A stretch of 64,000 nucleotides of DNA from Rotaria sp. Silwood1 (GCA_905250075.1 CAJNOP010000002.1:5755565-5819564); one strand, 5' to 3'; counted from the stretch's first letter, positions 1 through 13,000 are shown. The notes: generated by a model from the letters alone, not told the origin. Numbers and translations are program-made.

Positions 1-15
1 TACATTAAATAAAAA

Positions 16-3000
16 ATGAGTGAAGCTGCTGCTGATTCAGATATTATCAAACGTACTCAAGACACTCTTGGTCAAATAATTAATGCACCGGCATTGACCG
101 ATAAACTTCTTAATCGGCCACCAGTGCAATTTTTACAAGATATTGTTAAAGCAGTATGTTAATTATTTATATAAGCTTTTCTTTTTAATTTTCTATTAAT
201 AAACATTGTTTAGGTTGTAAAAAAAACAAATTTTCTTCAAGGATTATATTCAGATGAAGAACTTTCATCAGCCTATCTTAAAGAAAGTCGAGACAATAAA
301 ACATTATTCATGAAAAAACTTGTTACTGCTGTTTGTAAGTACAAAATTAATTAAAAACAATAGCAAAAAAATGCTTGTTTATTGATTTAGATATTGCCGT
401 TAAAAGACCACCTGATGTACGTGTTTCTAAAATTTTAGCTGGTCAAGAAGCAGATAAAACAAATCTGTTATTACAAGCTCTTGCTGAAGCAATTAATTTA
501 AATGTTGATAATAATGAAGTTGTTCGAAAAACTTTACAAAGTTTAGGTGAAACTAATGAAAATGAAGATCCACCACGCAGTCGAGATCGTAAAGATCAAG
601 AACAATCAGAAAGACATAGATCAAAAGAAGAACGTTCAAGTAAATCACATGAACGTGAAGGATCAGCATCAGAAAAAAAGACAAGTTCAAGAGATTCAAC
701 GAAAGTAAAACAAGAAAAGCAATAATATTTATTTTAAAAAGTGAAATAATTCTTTTTTTTTTATCTCAACAGGATCAAAGTGATGCAGATGGAAGCAGTA
801 GTCATTCAAAAAAACGACGCAGTTCTCGACCCAATGATGATAATGCTAATGATGAGAAAAAACTAGCAGCTGCACAAAAACAAGAAGAAGATGATGAAAA
901 TGATAAAAAAGTAATAAAAGATTTTTTTCTATTAGTTTTTAACAAGAATATTTCATTTAGGATGATGATGGTTCACGAAGTCGTCGATCAACACGACCAT
1001 CATCAGCTAAAGGACCACGAAAACAACAAAATAATGGTAGTCAACACGGACCAATATCTCCTAAATGTTTGAATAAAATTATTGATTTTTTGTTTTCCAT
1101 CAATAAATCTTTGTTTTTTCCTATTCAGCTGATCCTTCATCACGACAACCTCCAGCACAACCAACACCAACGTCTACTGATCGAGATAATACTGACGAGT
1201 ATATTCAATTTAATGTCATTTCAACTAATATTTTTCTTTGTTTTCTAGGAGACCTTTGGTTCGACCAGGTACTGCTAATACTGCAGCCAAAAGTCGTAAG
1301 CCAATGAAAGTAACTGCATCTGATGAAATATCAGGATCATCAGGAAGGTAAATCTTTTGTTTTACATAAGGCACTACAAAAATTTTTTCGTCCGGTCCTC
1401 CTAAAAGCTATATATTGTGGTCAAGCAATCTGTCATAATGTATAGATATATTTGAGATTACGTACGGAACTTCAAATTTTTAAGTTTCGTACAATATCTT
1501 GTTCTTAGATTTCTTTCGTGTCAGTCATACTTTATGTTGTAAATAACTCACAAGAACGATGTCGAATTATGATTTTATATGAACCAATAAATGGTTCAAC
1601 ATGCACGAAGAGTCATGTCCTTTCAGTACAGACATAGTGACATCTAGAAGCTTCAAATTGGAAAGTTCATAATGGGCTGCCTGAATTTTCAATCGAGAAA
1701 GTTCATGTTGTCCGTTCGTTCAGATTGTTTTTCAGCTGTTGTTTACATAGACACAATCGATACTGTTTGAATGATAATTGAATATAGTTCCCACTGGGCA
1801 TAATAATTAATAGAAGACAGTCAGAGTACAACATTGAAAGAAGTTCCATGTTTGATTGTCTTGTCATTTATTGATGAGTTTTGGATAGGTCAATTTCAAT
1901 CTTATATTCGAGATTATCAGTTGTGATCGATCATAATTATATCATTAGAATAGAGAATAATAAACCTAGTCGAATGTTCGACTATTATAAAATAATCCAA
2001 CAGCAGACAAAGTTCACCGAAACAAAAATGTAATGCATGCTTTAATCAGCTATTGCTGATTTCTCAAATGAATGATTTCAAACTCTATCTCAGTTACCAA
2101 TTCTAATCGAATGCGCTAGTGCATTTTTGAGGAGGGATGTTACTTTGAAAAACAAAAATAGAACCAATCTTTGAATATTTTTTCTGAAAGGCTGATGAAA
2201 GAAATGTTGTAGTACTTCTTGTATTTCTTTTACTTGTTTGTTTTTCTGAAAAGGATACCTAGTGCTGCACAACGTGGTCAAGGAACTTTAATTGTTGAAA
2301 GTAAAGGTTCTCGTGATAATGATATGAATAATGACAATGATGATGAGGATGACAATTTCCTTATACAAGAAGAAAAACCTTCATTAACAAAATCATTTGT
2401 AAATATTACATTATGCTTTTCTTTGTTCATAATTCAAACATATTTTTTCGATAGAAACAAGACGATTTGGATAATCGAGGTGGTGGCCTTGGTGATCAAG
2501 AAGATGATGAAGGTGCTCAACATGGTGCACTTGTTAAAAAAATGATTGATTCAAAAAAACAATTAGAACATGGAAGTGAAATAGCTGGACAACGTTCGGA
2601 TGTGGTACGTATTTTATCAAATAAGATAAATTCAATTATTTTGTTATTAGAAAACATTTGCACAAAACGATGCTCAGCGTCGACGTGAGCGTGAAAAAAT
2701 CCAAAAAGATGTTGATAAACTTCGTGAAACAATTCAATCACTAACAAAAAGGTGTTTTAATGAAAATAAAATTTTTTACGAAATAATAAAACCTATTTTC
2801 TTTTATGTATTAGTGTTGTACCATTAGGTAAAATATTAGAATATCTCCAAGAAGATTATGAAATGATGGCTAAAGAAATGCAACATTACAGTGATGAATA
2901 CAAAAGAACAGTTATTGAATTACGAAAAGAAAAGTTGTAAGTTTAAAACACAAAGACAAGATCATTATTCTTGTTGGATTGAAGTATTAAATATAATAGA

Positions 3001-4280
3001 GTTGTTTTGAGTATCGAATAGTGGTGTGACAAAGATTCATATCGACTAATTGACGAGCGAACCACTTTAGATGTCCTCTTCCGATTTCAATGAATTTTTT
3101 TCCCTATAGATACCGCATAGTGTTCTAATAAAAACCTTAAAATGATTTGGCTTTATACTGATAGTTGATTGAGCTATTAAATTTTCAATACGTTTACTTT
3201 GCAGAACTTTCAGATTTTCGAAAAAATTTGTAGTTTTGAATTTTGATCAGAAACTTCATACATATAGAGAACTCAACTAGAGTAGCTTTCATAAAAAATA
3301 CAGAAGTTTTGAACCATATCTCTTCGAGATATGAAACTTTCAAGATATAGATCCTTTTTCATGGATATTGGTATACAATATACATCATATGAAAGCTCCT
3401 TTGTAGTTGAGTTCTCTATATGTGCAAACTTTTAGATCAAAATTTGAAAATACGACTTTACAAAAACTCTGAGGTTACTAGAAAATAGACATATTAAAAA
3501 CTCGATAGCTTAGTCGAATATCAGTAGGAACTCCAATCTTTTTAGGATTTTATTAGAACACTATGTAGTGTCTATACACAAAAACAATCATTGAAATCGG
3601 AAGGGAATACCTGAAGAAATTCCCTTGTGAGCTGGTTTTGACCATTCAACTCTTTCTATATAAGCCAAGCTGGTAATGCATTCGTTTTATCTGAGCTGAA
3701 ATTTCTGAAAACCTGATTTTTTTCTTTTCAAATATATTTATGACCGTTCTATGTCAGCTTACGTGACCTAAAATGCAGCTCTTACGAATCAAATGGTTAA
3801 TATAAACAACGTATTCAATTCCTCAATTCGCACGACAAGAGCTAATCATTAGTAATAGTTTGACTCAACCATGAGCTGTCACACAACTAGTATCCACATA
3901 GCATAACAGATTGAGAATTGAATTCCTAATTTGCAGACCATGGTGAATATTATAATAGATTGAAAACAATTCATGAAAAGAGATAATGGTTTCGTCACTC
4001 TTTAATTCAGCATACTCCGATAGATAGAAACTAAAATATTGATAGCATTTCTATTTTGACCAATTTAATAGAAATTTTCAATAAATATTTTTGTTGATTA
4101 TCTTCTTTTTAATTTAGTACAACTGATCAAAATCTTGAACCACTTCGAGCAGCTTTACTCGATGTTGATGAACAAATAATTGATATGAAAAATCGAATTA
4201 TATTTATGAAGAAAAAGATAAATAATAATGAAAAAGCTAATGCAAGTCGTCTTCTTGATATTATTCGCAAAACTAAATAA
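16..4280 (+). CDS. TRAF3IP1: TRAF3IP1 / IFT54, intraflagellar transport protein
   Basis: IFT54 is a subunit of the IFT-B complex that binds tubulin/microtubules and carries cargo along the ciliary axoneme (family knowledge). Twelve exons join in phase to a predicted 545 residues: 16-153, 214-334, 391-704, 773-910, 961-1036, 1129-1198, 1249-1347, 2254-2398, 2455-2604, 2651-2751, 2814-2936, 4118-4280. The N-terminus (MSEAAADSDIIKRTQDTLG, then KLLNRPPVQFLQDI) matches the family's N-terminal domain and runs to about residue 130. A long charged, Ser-rich linker (SRDRKDQEQSERHRSKEERS) follows. The C-terminus is a coiled coil (RRRERE, LRETIQSL, LEYLQEDYEMM, LRAALLDVDEQI) that in the family binds IFT20. 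All introns use GT-AG. Two introns are unusually long. AATAAA lies at about 4373. The ATG is only 15 bp from the window edge, so promoter and UTR are not visible. Identity is confident; individual exon ends are predictions. Confidence 0.93.
1348..2253 (+). other. Long intron 7 of IFT54
   Basis: This 906-bp intron contrasts with the 45-95 bp introns around it. It begins at gtaaat and ends at a TTCTGAAAAG acceptor. I found no coding exon, RNA gene or clear repeat boundary inside it. Confidence 0.6.
3050..3640. repeat. Imperfect fold-back (inverted-repeat) element inside intron 11 of IFT54
   Basis: The two halves of this stretch are reverse complements centred near 3340. GTGTTCTAATAAAA (3120) pairs with TTTTATTAGAACAC (3547). 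TCCGATTTCAATG (about 3079) pairs with CATTGAAATCGGA (about 3590). GAGAACTCAACT (about 3268) pairs with AGTTGAGTTCTC (about 3405). Arms are roughly 280 bp with gaps and mismatches and almost no spacer. It accounts for about half of the 1.18-kb intron 2937-4117. This resembles a fold-back transposon or decayed MITE. No transposase is present. Confidence 0.75.
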
Positions 4281-5620
4281 ATATTTTTATTTCTTTTTAC
4301 TCGTTTAATTTTGATGTTTGTGTGAGTGTGTATGTCTCTTATGTATCCATTTCATATACATATCTTTGCTATAATAAAATTATTGGAGCATTCAAAAACA
4401 AGAGATACCAATTTTTTGAAAAACAAATTTAAAAACGTAGCATATACATATACATGTATTTCGAAAAGAGTTTGACATAATATTTATTGTTTAATGTTTA
4501 ACATTAATATATTTATTTGTTGTTATCTTCTTGTAAGCGAGTGTAATTATGCTTGTATATGTCGTTATTTAATCTCAAGAAATATTTAAAGATTATCAGT
4601 ACTAGTTACATACACTTTCATAATTACTTAAAGTTGAGAAGAAAATAAGTTTTCACAGTGACTAGTCAAGAGAAAAATGTTCATTTGTCACAATTTCATA
4701 TTAGTCATTTAATATATAAATTAATGGTTACTTATAAGACTTCTACCTCACAATTAATTGTTAAATAATATTTTTTTAAATACTTATATAAACAAAGGAA
4801 CTGCACAGAAATGTTGAGACAAATAAATCAGCTATTTAAACCATTTAATAGCTGTGTATTTTGTTTTTTAAATATTGATTAAATCTTTCCAATAGCTATG
4901 AGAATGTTTTTGTAGTGCTAGATTTGAAATAGGTAGTTATTCGAAAAAGAAATAAACAAAAGTTTTTGACAAAGGAATCAAATTAAATAGCTAGCTATAC
5001 ATCATTTTTACAAGTACCTCTTTTGATAAGTTTCGGTGAATACGAATCGCAATTGTTGTTTTCGCCAGATATAATGATCAATATTATTGTTGATTATGCA
5101 GTTAAATAGAGACAGAGTGAGTTATCATGCACACAAATTTGATACGAATCAGAACTGTCAATAGGTCACTGTTTTAATCTGTCCTGCAGGACGAACTAGG
5201 CCGATGATACACTTAATTTATTTTCATGACAGTAGTATACCGACAAGTTTTTTGACAAAATGATGAATTCAAACCAAAAGATAAATCATCAAAAATATTT
5301 CTTATGTAAAATAAACACTAGATATATCGAAATGTTTTAAGATAAATCAGGACTATTTCATATAATTGAAAAAATGTAATTATGACAGAAAAACAATATA
5401 TGATCAGGCATAGAGCAGAGAGGATAAGAGGTGTGCGTGTTGGTGAGTATGCGTCAAGATATGACTCACAATCCATACCGTCACCAAATTATGAGTATGT
5501 AGTGCCGTCTCATATTTCAAGTTATACTAGGGAAAAATAATATTACATCCCACACAGGTCAACCGCTTTGACCTAGTATAGTCAATTAGCCTGGTCCTAT
5601 ATTACAATTCTTCCGAATCA
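4281..5620. other. Intergenic sequence downstream of IFT54
   Basis: AT-rich DNA separating the IFT54 3' end from the duplicated copy of that end. It holds the IFT54 polyadenylation signal AATAAA (about 4373) and otherwise no ORF or RNA gene that I could recognise. Confidence 0.5.
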
Positions 5621-6140
5621 TTGAACTATGAGCTATCACACAACTGATATCGGAAGTGCATGGAAGATTAGGAACGGAACTTCTGTTTTGCAGACTGTTA
5701 AACATTGTAATAACTTGAAGACAATTCATTGAAATCGATGATAGTTTTGCTGTTTTTTTTTAATTGAACACACTCCGATAGATTGAGACACAAATAATGA
5801 TCGCAATTGTATTTCGAAAATGTGAACGAAAACTTTTCAAGAAATGATTTGTTCAATATTCTGTTTTTGATTTACTGCAACTAATCAAAATCTTGGACCA
5901 CTTCGAGCAGCTTTGCTCGATGTTGATAAATAAATAATTGATAGGATAAATCGAATTATATTTATGTAGAAAAAGATTAATAATAATGAAAATAAGCTAA
6001 TATAAGCCGTATTCTTGATATTATTCGCAAAACTAAATAAATGTTTTTGTTTCTTTTTACTCATTTAATTTTGATGTTTGTGTAGGTGTGCATGTCTCTC
6101 ATGTATTTATTTCATGTAAATATCTTTCCTATGATAAAAA
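5620..6140 (+). pseudogene. Decayed duplicate of IFT54 last exon, with flanking intron and 3' UTR
   Basis: The sequence repeats about 3,865-4,378: the end of intron 11, the last exon (copy at about 5874-6039) and the 3' flank. Shared runs include CTTCGAGCAGCTTT, ATTATTCGCAAAACTAAATAA and TTTAATTTTGATGTTTGTGT. The copy is broken. The DVDEQI stretch of the real exon now reads GATGTTGATAAATAAATAA, giving in-frame stops. ATGAAGAAAAAG became ATGTAGAAAAAG, and AATGAAAAAGC gained a base. The other eleven exons are absent, so this is a partial segmental duplication and not a retrocopy, because intron sequence is included. It ends where the 3' end of the DUF218-like gene begins. That gene's probable polyadenylation signal on the opposite strand (about 6105) falls inside the duplicated flank. 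Confidence 0.85.
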
Positions 6141-6797
6141 TTAATATGTTGATGCAGTTAAAGAATCTAAATGACTTCGTCGTGAATGGAGACATTTTGC
6201 TTTATATGCTCCATGTTCAATAAATAAAAATTGTGCCATTTGAGAAAGATTGGTTATTTGTTGTGTTTTCACTTTTACATCTTCACAAGCAATACGTTCT
6301 TTATCAATACGTGCTACTAATTGTTCATCAGTCATATCTTGATTATTAACAGTAAAATAATCAATTTTATATTTTTCACAATGATCTTTTGTTGAATTCG
6401 ATAATGAGAAAACCCAATCGAATATAAGTTTTGTTCGAGGCATATGAAATTCATTTGTTATAATAGCTAAACGATGTAATTGCATTGGTTCTAATATACA
6501 TTGTCGAGCAAAATAAGCATTACCAATTGTATCTAATGACCAATTTTCTATTAAAATTTTATTTGATGAAATGTCATGTTCAATCAAATAATTAGCACTA
6601 GCTGATGCTTCATCGATTGGAAATAAATTTTTATCAAGTACAGGTGGATGATGTGTTGTGCCACGACTTAAAACCAAAAAATAAGATGTTGATGAAGCCA
6701 TTTCAAGTGCACGATCAAGTCGTGCACATACCCAAGCTGATGGAGAACCATTGGAATCAACACCACCTCCAGGTACAACAATACAGTCATAAATCAT
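6141..6797 (-). CDS. DUF218 / YdcF-like domain protein
   Basis: A single uninterrupted reading frame of 218 residues starting at an ATG (6795-6797). It shows the DUF218 layout: an N-terminal hydrophobic strand leading to a glycine turn (VVPGGG, residues 7-12), a middle strand ending SRGTTHHPP, then EASASANYLIEHDI, then the acidic/Ser motif LIENWSLDTIGNAYFARQ, and the late strand IITNEFHMPRTKLIF. These match the GGG, EA, E-x-x-S-x-x-T-x-x-N and fHm-x-R signatures of the YdcF/SanA/ElyC family. The bacterial members are membrane-linked or envelope proteins; the biochemical role of eukaryotic members is not established. No signal peptide or intron is visible. The last residues are encoded next to the edge of the duplicated IFT54 fragment, so the present C-terminus may have been reshaped by that event. 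Alternative: a small nucleotide-binding protein of unknown role. Confidence 0.8.
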   Translation of the reverse strand: MIYDCIVVPGGGVDSNGSPSAWVCARLDRALEMASSTSYFLVLSRGTTHHPPVLDKNLFPIDEASASANYLIEHDISSNKILIENWSLDTIGNAYFARQCILEPMQLHRLAIITNEFHMPRTKLIFDWVFSLSNSTKDHCEKYKIDYFTVNNQDMTDEQLVARIDKERIACEDVKVKTQQITNLSQMAQFLFIEHGAYKAKCLHSRRSHLDSLTASTY

Positions 6798-7151
6798 CTT
6801 TCAAAAATATATACACAAAGAAAAAGCAAGAACTGATTTAAAAAAAATGTTTGTATTTTTTAATAATTCCCTTTTATTGCTTTTTTTTAAATATCAAACC
6901 AACAAATAAACAGAAAAAGAAAACATTATGCTTAATCAGAAACAAAAACAAATACCGCCGAAATAAGAAATATCTATATATGACTAAAAACAATACAAAT
7001 ACATGTACATTAAAGAAAAAAAACCGACTAATATGTGACGGAAGATAAATGTATATGAGACATATAATAGAAAGAAGATAAAAACACGAAAAAAAAATTA
7101 CCATTCACCTTAGGAATAGAAAAAAAAATACATAACAAGATATTGAGAAGA
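6798..7151. other. Short intergenic region between the DUF218-like gene and arfaptin
   Basis: AT-rich spacer of 354 bp. It must hold the DUF218-like promoter and the arfaptin 3' UTR, since both genes lie on the minus strand. I saw no distinct motif beyond A-rich runs. Confidence 0.5.
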
Positions 7152-8638
7152 CTAGTGATTTAACTGTTCTAAGAATGACTTTTTATCTTGAATATTATCA
7201 TCATTCGAATTAACTTTCAAATTAAATTGTTTCATAGTTGCATCAAGTGCTTCTTTATTACCAGAAAAATAAGCAGCAATAGCATTATGAAAAAGAAGCA
7301 ACTGTTTCTTCATAACTTTTGTCTACAGAAAAAAAAAAAAAAACTTATAATTAAAAGAAAAAAAAAAGCATCGTTGATTAGAACAAACCTGATTTTCATC
7401 CAGAAATTTAAGTTTAATACTAACATCACATTTTAATTGTTCATATTTTTCTTTATATTTTTGAAACTCATCTTGTTTTTCATTCATTTGTGAACCTGGT
7501 GATAAAAGCTCCATTTCTGTTCGACAAGCATCATATTCAAGTCTATGATGACAAGCAAAATTTCAAAATTAAATCAAATATTTTTTTTTTCTTTCATTAA
7601 TTCTATTCAAAAATCTTTACCTTGCTGTTTCATAAAGTCGAATTGTAGTCATTGTATCTTCAATTGTTTTCGTACAGAGTGTATTCAATGTTGATATAAA
7701 ATAATGTAAAGCATTTAATAATATTTCACCATTTCGTACTAATACTCGTTGTGTTTCAGCATTATAACTAAATTCATCACAAAGGAGAAATGATTTTTGT
7801 TTTAATTCTAGAAATTGATCACCTAATACGTAAAATAAAAAAAAAGAATTCATAAAAACAAATAAGTATTTTTTGATTTTTTTTTTTACTTACATAAAAC
7901 TCTTTGTGTTTGCATTAAGCTTAAAAAATGATTTGCATAACTACGAGCTAAAGCAAGCATATTTTCATATCGACGTTTTGTTTCTCTAAGTTGCTGACGA
8001 AAAAAAAACAAAAGAATAAAACAATCAGAAATATTTATTGTTTTATGTTAAAACCTCTATTTGAGTATCAACTTCAACATCAACTGTACGTGTTGTTTTG
8101 CCTAATTTTTCATAAATTGATTGTTTTGTACATTTATATGTTGAACGACTCCATTGTTTTAATTTATCAATTGTTGGTCCAACAGCAGCAACCGCTGCAG
8201 CTGATGATGCTGATAATTTCGACATATCTGGAATGGATATTCGTCGATCAGTTGGCATTGAAGATGTATTGTTTATTGTACTTGATGAAAAACTTTGATC
8301 TTAAAAAATGTAAATAAACAATAAATTTGAAGAATTTCAAAACATTTCATCCTACTAGAGAGAAACTCCTGAGATGAAAATGGTGGGTTACGTGAAGGAT
8401 TGTTAGTTATGATGCTAGTCATTGCTGATGGCTCAGTTTGGAATGTTGCTGCATCATTAAGACTAACATAGGGTGAATGATATTCTTTGGATGATATTTG
8501 TTGTTGATCAAGATCTATACTTGAGAAGTTATTCGATTCTTGATGATCATCTGTATTTTTCGTTGAATTAGTACCAATATTGCTCGAATAATTTTGTCCT
8601 TCATCTGACGAACCAAACGTACTGGCAAATGATGTCAT
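7152..8638 (-). CDS. ARFIP: Arfaptin (AH/BAR domain protein)
   Basis: Arfaptins bind GTP-loaded Arf/Arl1 and Rac at the trans-Golgi and sense or induce membrane curvature through a crescent-shaped BAR-like AH domain (family knowledge). Six exons join in phase on the minus strand: 8638-8356, 8299-8055, 7993-7894, 7822-7621, 7542-7389, 7322-7152, predicting 384 residues. The first about 120 residues are a Ser/Thr/Gln-rich, poorly conserved tail. The AH domain follows: [21 protein letters not shown]-like [42 protein letters not shown]-like helices, [36 protein letters not shown] and the C-terminal [18 protein letters not shown]. These line up closely with vertebrate ARFIP1/ARFIP2. The start ATG (8636-8638) is the only reasonable one upstream of the conserved part. 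ARFIP1 and ARFIP2 cannot be told apart here. Confidence 0.94.
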
Positions 8639-11600
8639 TTTTCTAAAAGTATAGAAGACTCCAACGATTAAAATACAAATAAAAGATAAACATTCAACAG
8701 ATTATAATAGAATCGATACATATCGCTAGTATCTATCATTTTTATTATAATATTTTACATTGACAGTAACGATTTGTTATTGTTCCAATGTTAATTGGAA
8801 TGAAATATAAAATAAAACAGTGAGTTTTATGTATGCATATGCTACTTATTTATGTCTACGTGAAAATATGTTTCATATTTGGATAAAAAAAGCTTCTGTT
8901 TAAAACAGATTATCTTTGATTCAAAGATTTGTTTTAAATGTACATTTTATTTATTTATTTAATTATATGATGTTTGTTTGTTTGATGCGATCGTACAAGA
9001 ATTGTCCAAAAAAAAGAGAATCCTAATAGATGACGCTATAGTCCTATCAAATTTATATCAACTATCTTTCAAAAACAGTTTACTCAGCTAAGTATCATTT
9101 ACTAGTCTTATCAGTTGATAACGTGTCAAAATGACGAAATAAACTCTAATGAATGTAATAAACAGATAAATGATTCTAGTATAGATTTATCGAGCATAAT
9201 CAAGCGATTGATGCAACGAACTATTCTTATAGTGAACTACAATAAATTGTTCATTCACTAACATACGAAATTTTCATTTTTTTTTTCAGTTTATGAACTT
9301 TTAGAATTTTCTAATTGGTTATAATACAGAAATTCTGTGTACTGATTTAGATTTGTTTTCGGAATGATCATTATACGACGTATAACTATAGACGTATTTT
9401 TTAGATTTGTAATCTCAATAAAATATTTCTTTTATCAGTACTTTTCCTGCAAAGTTTTTTTTTGATCAATAAACTAATTTTTCTCTCAAACATTCTAGAG
9501 ACGCAACTAGGAGATGTTCGATGACAGGGTAGTATCCTAAGATCTTTGGAGAAATTCACGTCACAATAACGTCACTGATGGTAATTATCACATTTTTCTT
9601 CCTTCTGGTGGTAGGATACGGAAGGTCAGCAATAAAACGATGTCCTGGCTAATCTAACCTTGAGTATGCCTTTGCGACATTGGAAGTTCTATTGATACAA
9701 TCGAATGAGAGGCTATTTCTAAGGTAGTAAACACATCCTAGGATAAATAGTATATTGATAAATAAAACTATTTTAAATTATTTGATTATTATCCACGTAC
9801 TAAATCGATGTTAACGCACAGTAAGTGAACAGACAGCGATGATAACAGATACGAATGATTTTAAAATTCATAACGATACAAATTACGTGCCGCCATTCAC
9901 GCAAAGGTCTCTTTTCACAAGCGTTTAAATGTGTACTTTTTATTTTTGACCATCAGAGAAGTATTCAAACGTTCGCCTTATACTCATGATTTTTCCATAA
10001 TGAAGAAGAAACTTAATAAAAGACTATACAATGTTATTTATTATCAGTAAACTTTCAATTTCAATCATTATAAAGATAAAGTGAAAAAAGATAATAATTG
10101 AGAATACTTAGTTTTATGAGTATAATTCACGAGTGATATGTATGATACAATGAAGATTAGCATGGTTCTTCTTGTTGCTACAGTTATGTGAATGTAAATT
10201 ATTTTTTGAAAATGAAGACCAATCACTATATGATATTATTCAGTTATAAACAAGAAAAAAAAGTAAAATATGACCATGAAATGCAAATACAAAGCAGATT
10301 ATTTCGTACGTCAACAGAACAACAACGATTATAATATTTATATTAACAGAAAACTCATGATCGATTGCTATTTAATATGACAATGGAACGAATTTGATCA
10401 ATTGCAGAAAAAATATACAAAAAATGAAGATCTTACTCACAAACTAATCAGTTAAAAATGTAATATGTTGATTACGGATTCATTGGAAATTTTATTTATA
10501 AAAAATGAAATGTTCGTTGTCATTGTTTTTCATAATAAGTCACTTATACACATGAAAAAAAAGAAACACTTTTTTTTAGTCGTATGTCATCATAGGAAAC
10601 ACTCCTCGTTACACCAAAAAAGGTTCGAAAAAAGTTATAAGCTGTTACATGCTTACTCAAACGTAGTTGTCTGATAAAATACGAAAAATTTCTTTTATTA
10701 ATTTATCACTAATTCGTCATCTTCAACCATGCATTCATCTAGCCATGAATCAGACAAATGTCAGTCAATGAGGCGAATCTCGGTTAACTTCTTGTTATTC
10801 TGAGTTTTTGTTTCATTGATGCTTGTGGCCATTTCAATTCTGCTAGGTGTTAGGTTTTTCGATACGTCGCCCATTATTATTGAGTAAACAAGATCGATCT
10901 TCTAGAGTTTTTGGTGAATCACAATGCCATTTATTGGATCATTCGATTGATAAAGAGTATTAATTAATATCATAATTATTAAAATTTTACGTGTCGAAAA
11001 AAAATCAATATTTAGAGATGTTTTAATATAGGCATTTATTGGTCTTAGAAATATTATATGAATGGTCAAAACTAGTGTAGATGCTGTCAGTGTTTACATA
11101 TTTCATTTCTCATTAAACGAAATGTTTCAAAAAATGATACCAACAGATTATTCGCAATATTATTCAAAAAGAAATAACTATATCACTAAAGATATGGAAG
11201 TTCTATTGGATTATTTAAATAAACTAAAAAAACATTATATGCTTTGACATATTTGATGGTTTAAAAGTTTTATTTGAAAATAAATGTGTGAACTTTCAAT
11301 TTTCTTCTAAATATTATTTTTAAAAATTATTCAAGAATATATATATACCAACTTATTCATCTTTTTGGAACTCGTAAATTACCGTATATTGCATCAATCA
11401 ATGCATGGTATTACAATGGATGGAGTATGTTGAATTGAAATAAACATTTGTCATTTTATTTATTACAGAACTATGGTTTATCATTATATAGATCATTTCA
11501 CATAGCTATCCAGAACAAGGTTTATGGAGTCCGTATACGGAGAGAAACGACCCGTGCATGCTCATTTCCGATTGTATATGGTCATATTTTACCTTAATAC

Positions 11601-13000
11601 ATGGCTCAGTGTTATGATCAAATATTGTCGTGACCGTATACGGTGAAATATCATCAGTCACGGAGAAGTATGTAGTAAAACGGAGACCATACACGGACTT
11701 CGTGTAGGAAGATCGTCAATGATCGTATTTAGATCGATAAACGTCCAAACAGCAAGATGAGATCATGAAAAATATTGCATGAGATGCTCAATGTATATCA
11801 TTAAACTAATAATGTCGTAGGCATAAAATAAGAAGGCATATGGATGATATACTTTTCACATGACAAGTGGCAATCTTGTATAAATGTTGATAACATGGTT
11901 GACATATTTCCATCCTGAAGTATTGTTTAGCTATTCTATATAGAGATACACGACGCTTTATCTGATTAAAGTTGAACACCGAGAGACACATAACGAACAT
12001 CTTACCTGATTGAAGATGAAAGTGCAATGACATATATTTGTGGCCTCATTCACTTTCGATTAACAATCCACAAACCTGAAAGGCTGTTGAAACTGTCGAA
12101 AAATCCTTTGTAGCTCATATGAACTTGTTTGTCGAGAGAGACTGAGGTCATCATTATGTAGCGCACATGATTCTACTTGGATCTACTTTTCATTTCTTCC
12201 GCTACAAGCGAATGAATAGGAGCAGGAAATGTTTTTCAGAATGCATTTACACATTGGTATTAGTATTTTAGGCAGTTTGGTCAAGTTTCGAATAGAGAAT
12301 GTGATGTAAATCGGATAGTTGGAATATTTATGCCGCCGTAAAGGATAGAAGGTTCAGAAAAACTGATATCATGCATTTGGTTCTGGTGGAAATAAAACTA
12401 TTAGTTTGTTCTGTTGATATCTATCACCTTTAAGGATATTTGTCGAAAAGTGGTGGTTCTCTGTGGCTGCTCTGTCTGGTGTTTTGATGTTCAATAGTTG
12501 CAGTGAAATGCAATGACAAATGTTTTAGTTGATATAAGAGTGAAGCTCCGTGTTGTTCTGTCTATCTGTGTGCGCTCTCTATCGAACTCGTTTATTGGTT
12601 GGCATCAGGAATTCAATCGAATCACCATCACAATCGTGAATGAGTGACAAATTGTGTTGGGTTAGCTTCATTACATCAGTAGCAGAAAATGATTTTCATT
12701 CTTCCATGTAATTTCATTGTGGGTATTTTGTGTCGTTCACTGTACAAATCTTATGCCTTACAATGATATCTTTCTTTTATAAATATTTTTGTTGCTCCTA
12801 ATAATAGTACTTGTAGTTTTTATTATTTTGTCACATGGTATTCTCACACTAGTATGTTCTTTTCTGCTTCTTGTCAAAACATAAGCAGCAGCAAAGAAAA
12901 GAGTAAAGAAGCACGTATGCTTAGCTTGTGTTTCGAAAAAAAGCCAAGCATAATGTGAAAAGTTTCATGATCAGACACAATTAACGATGTGATGTTTGCA
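8639..13000. other. Long gene-poor region
   Basis: About 4.4 kb of AT-rich DNA between arfaptin and the MITE-like element. The short frames here (e.g. 11062-11247 + and 11806-12033 -) have no family I recognise and unconvincing codon use. A GC-richer patch at about 11505-11705 carries the perfect palindrome CCGTATACGG twice (11531 and 11634). Nothing else is supported. Confidence 0.5.

Noticed and set aside
11062-11247. Short plus-strand ORF in the gene-poor region
   Set aside because: Only 61 codons, no recognised family, no splice partners and composition like surrounding DNA.
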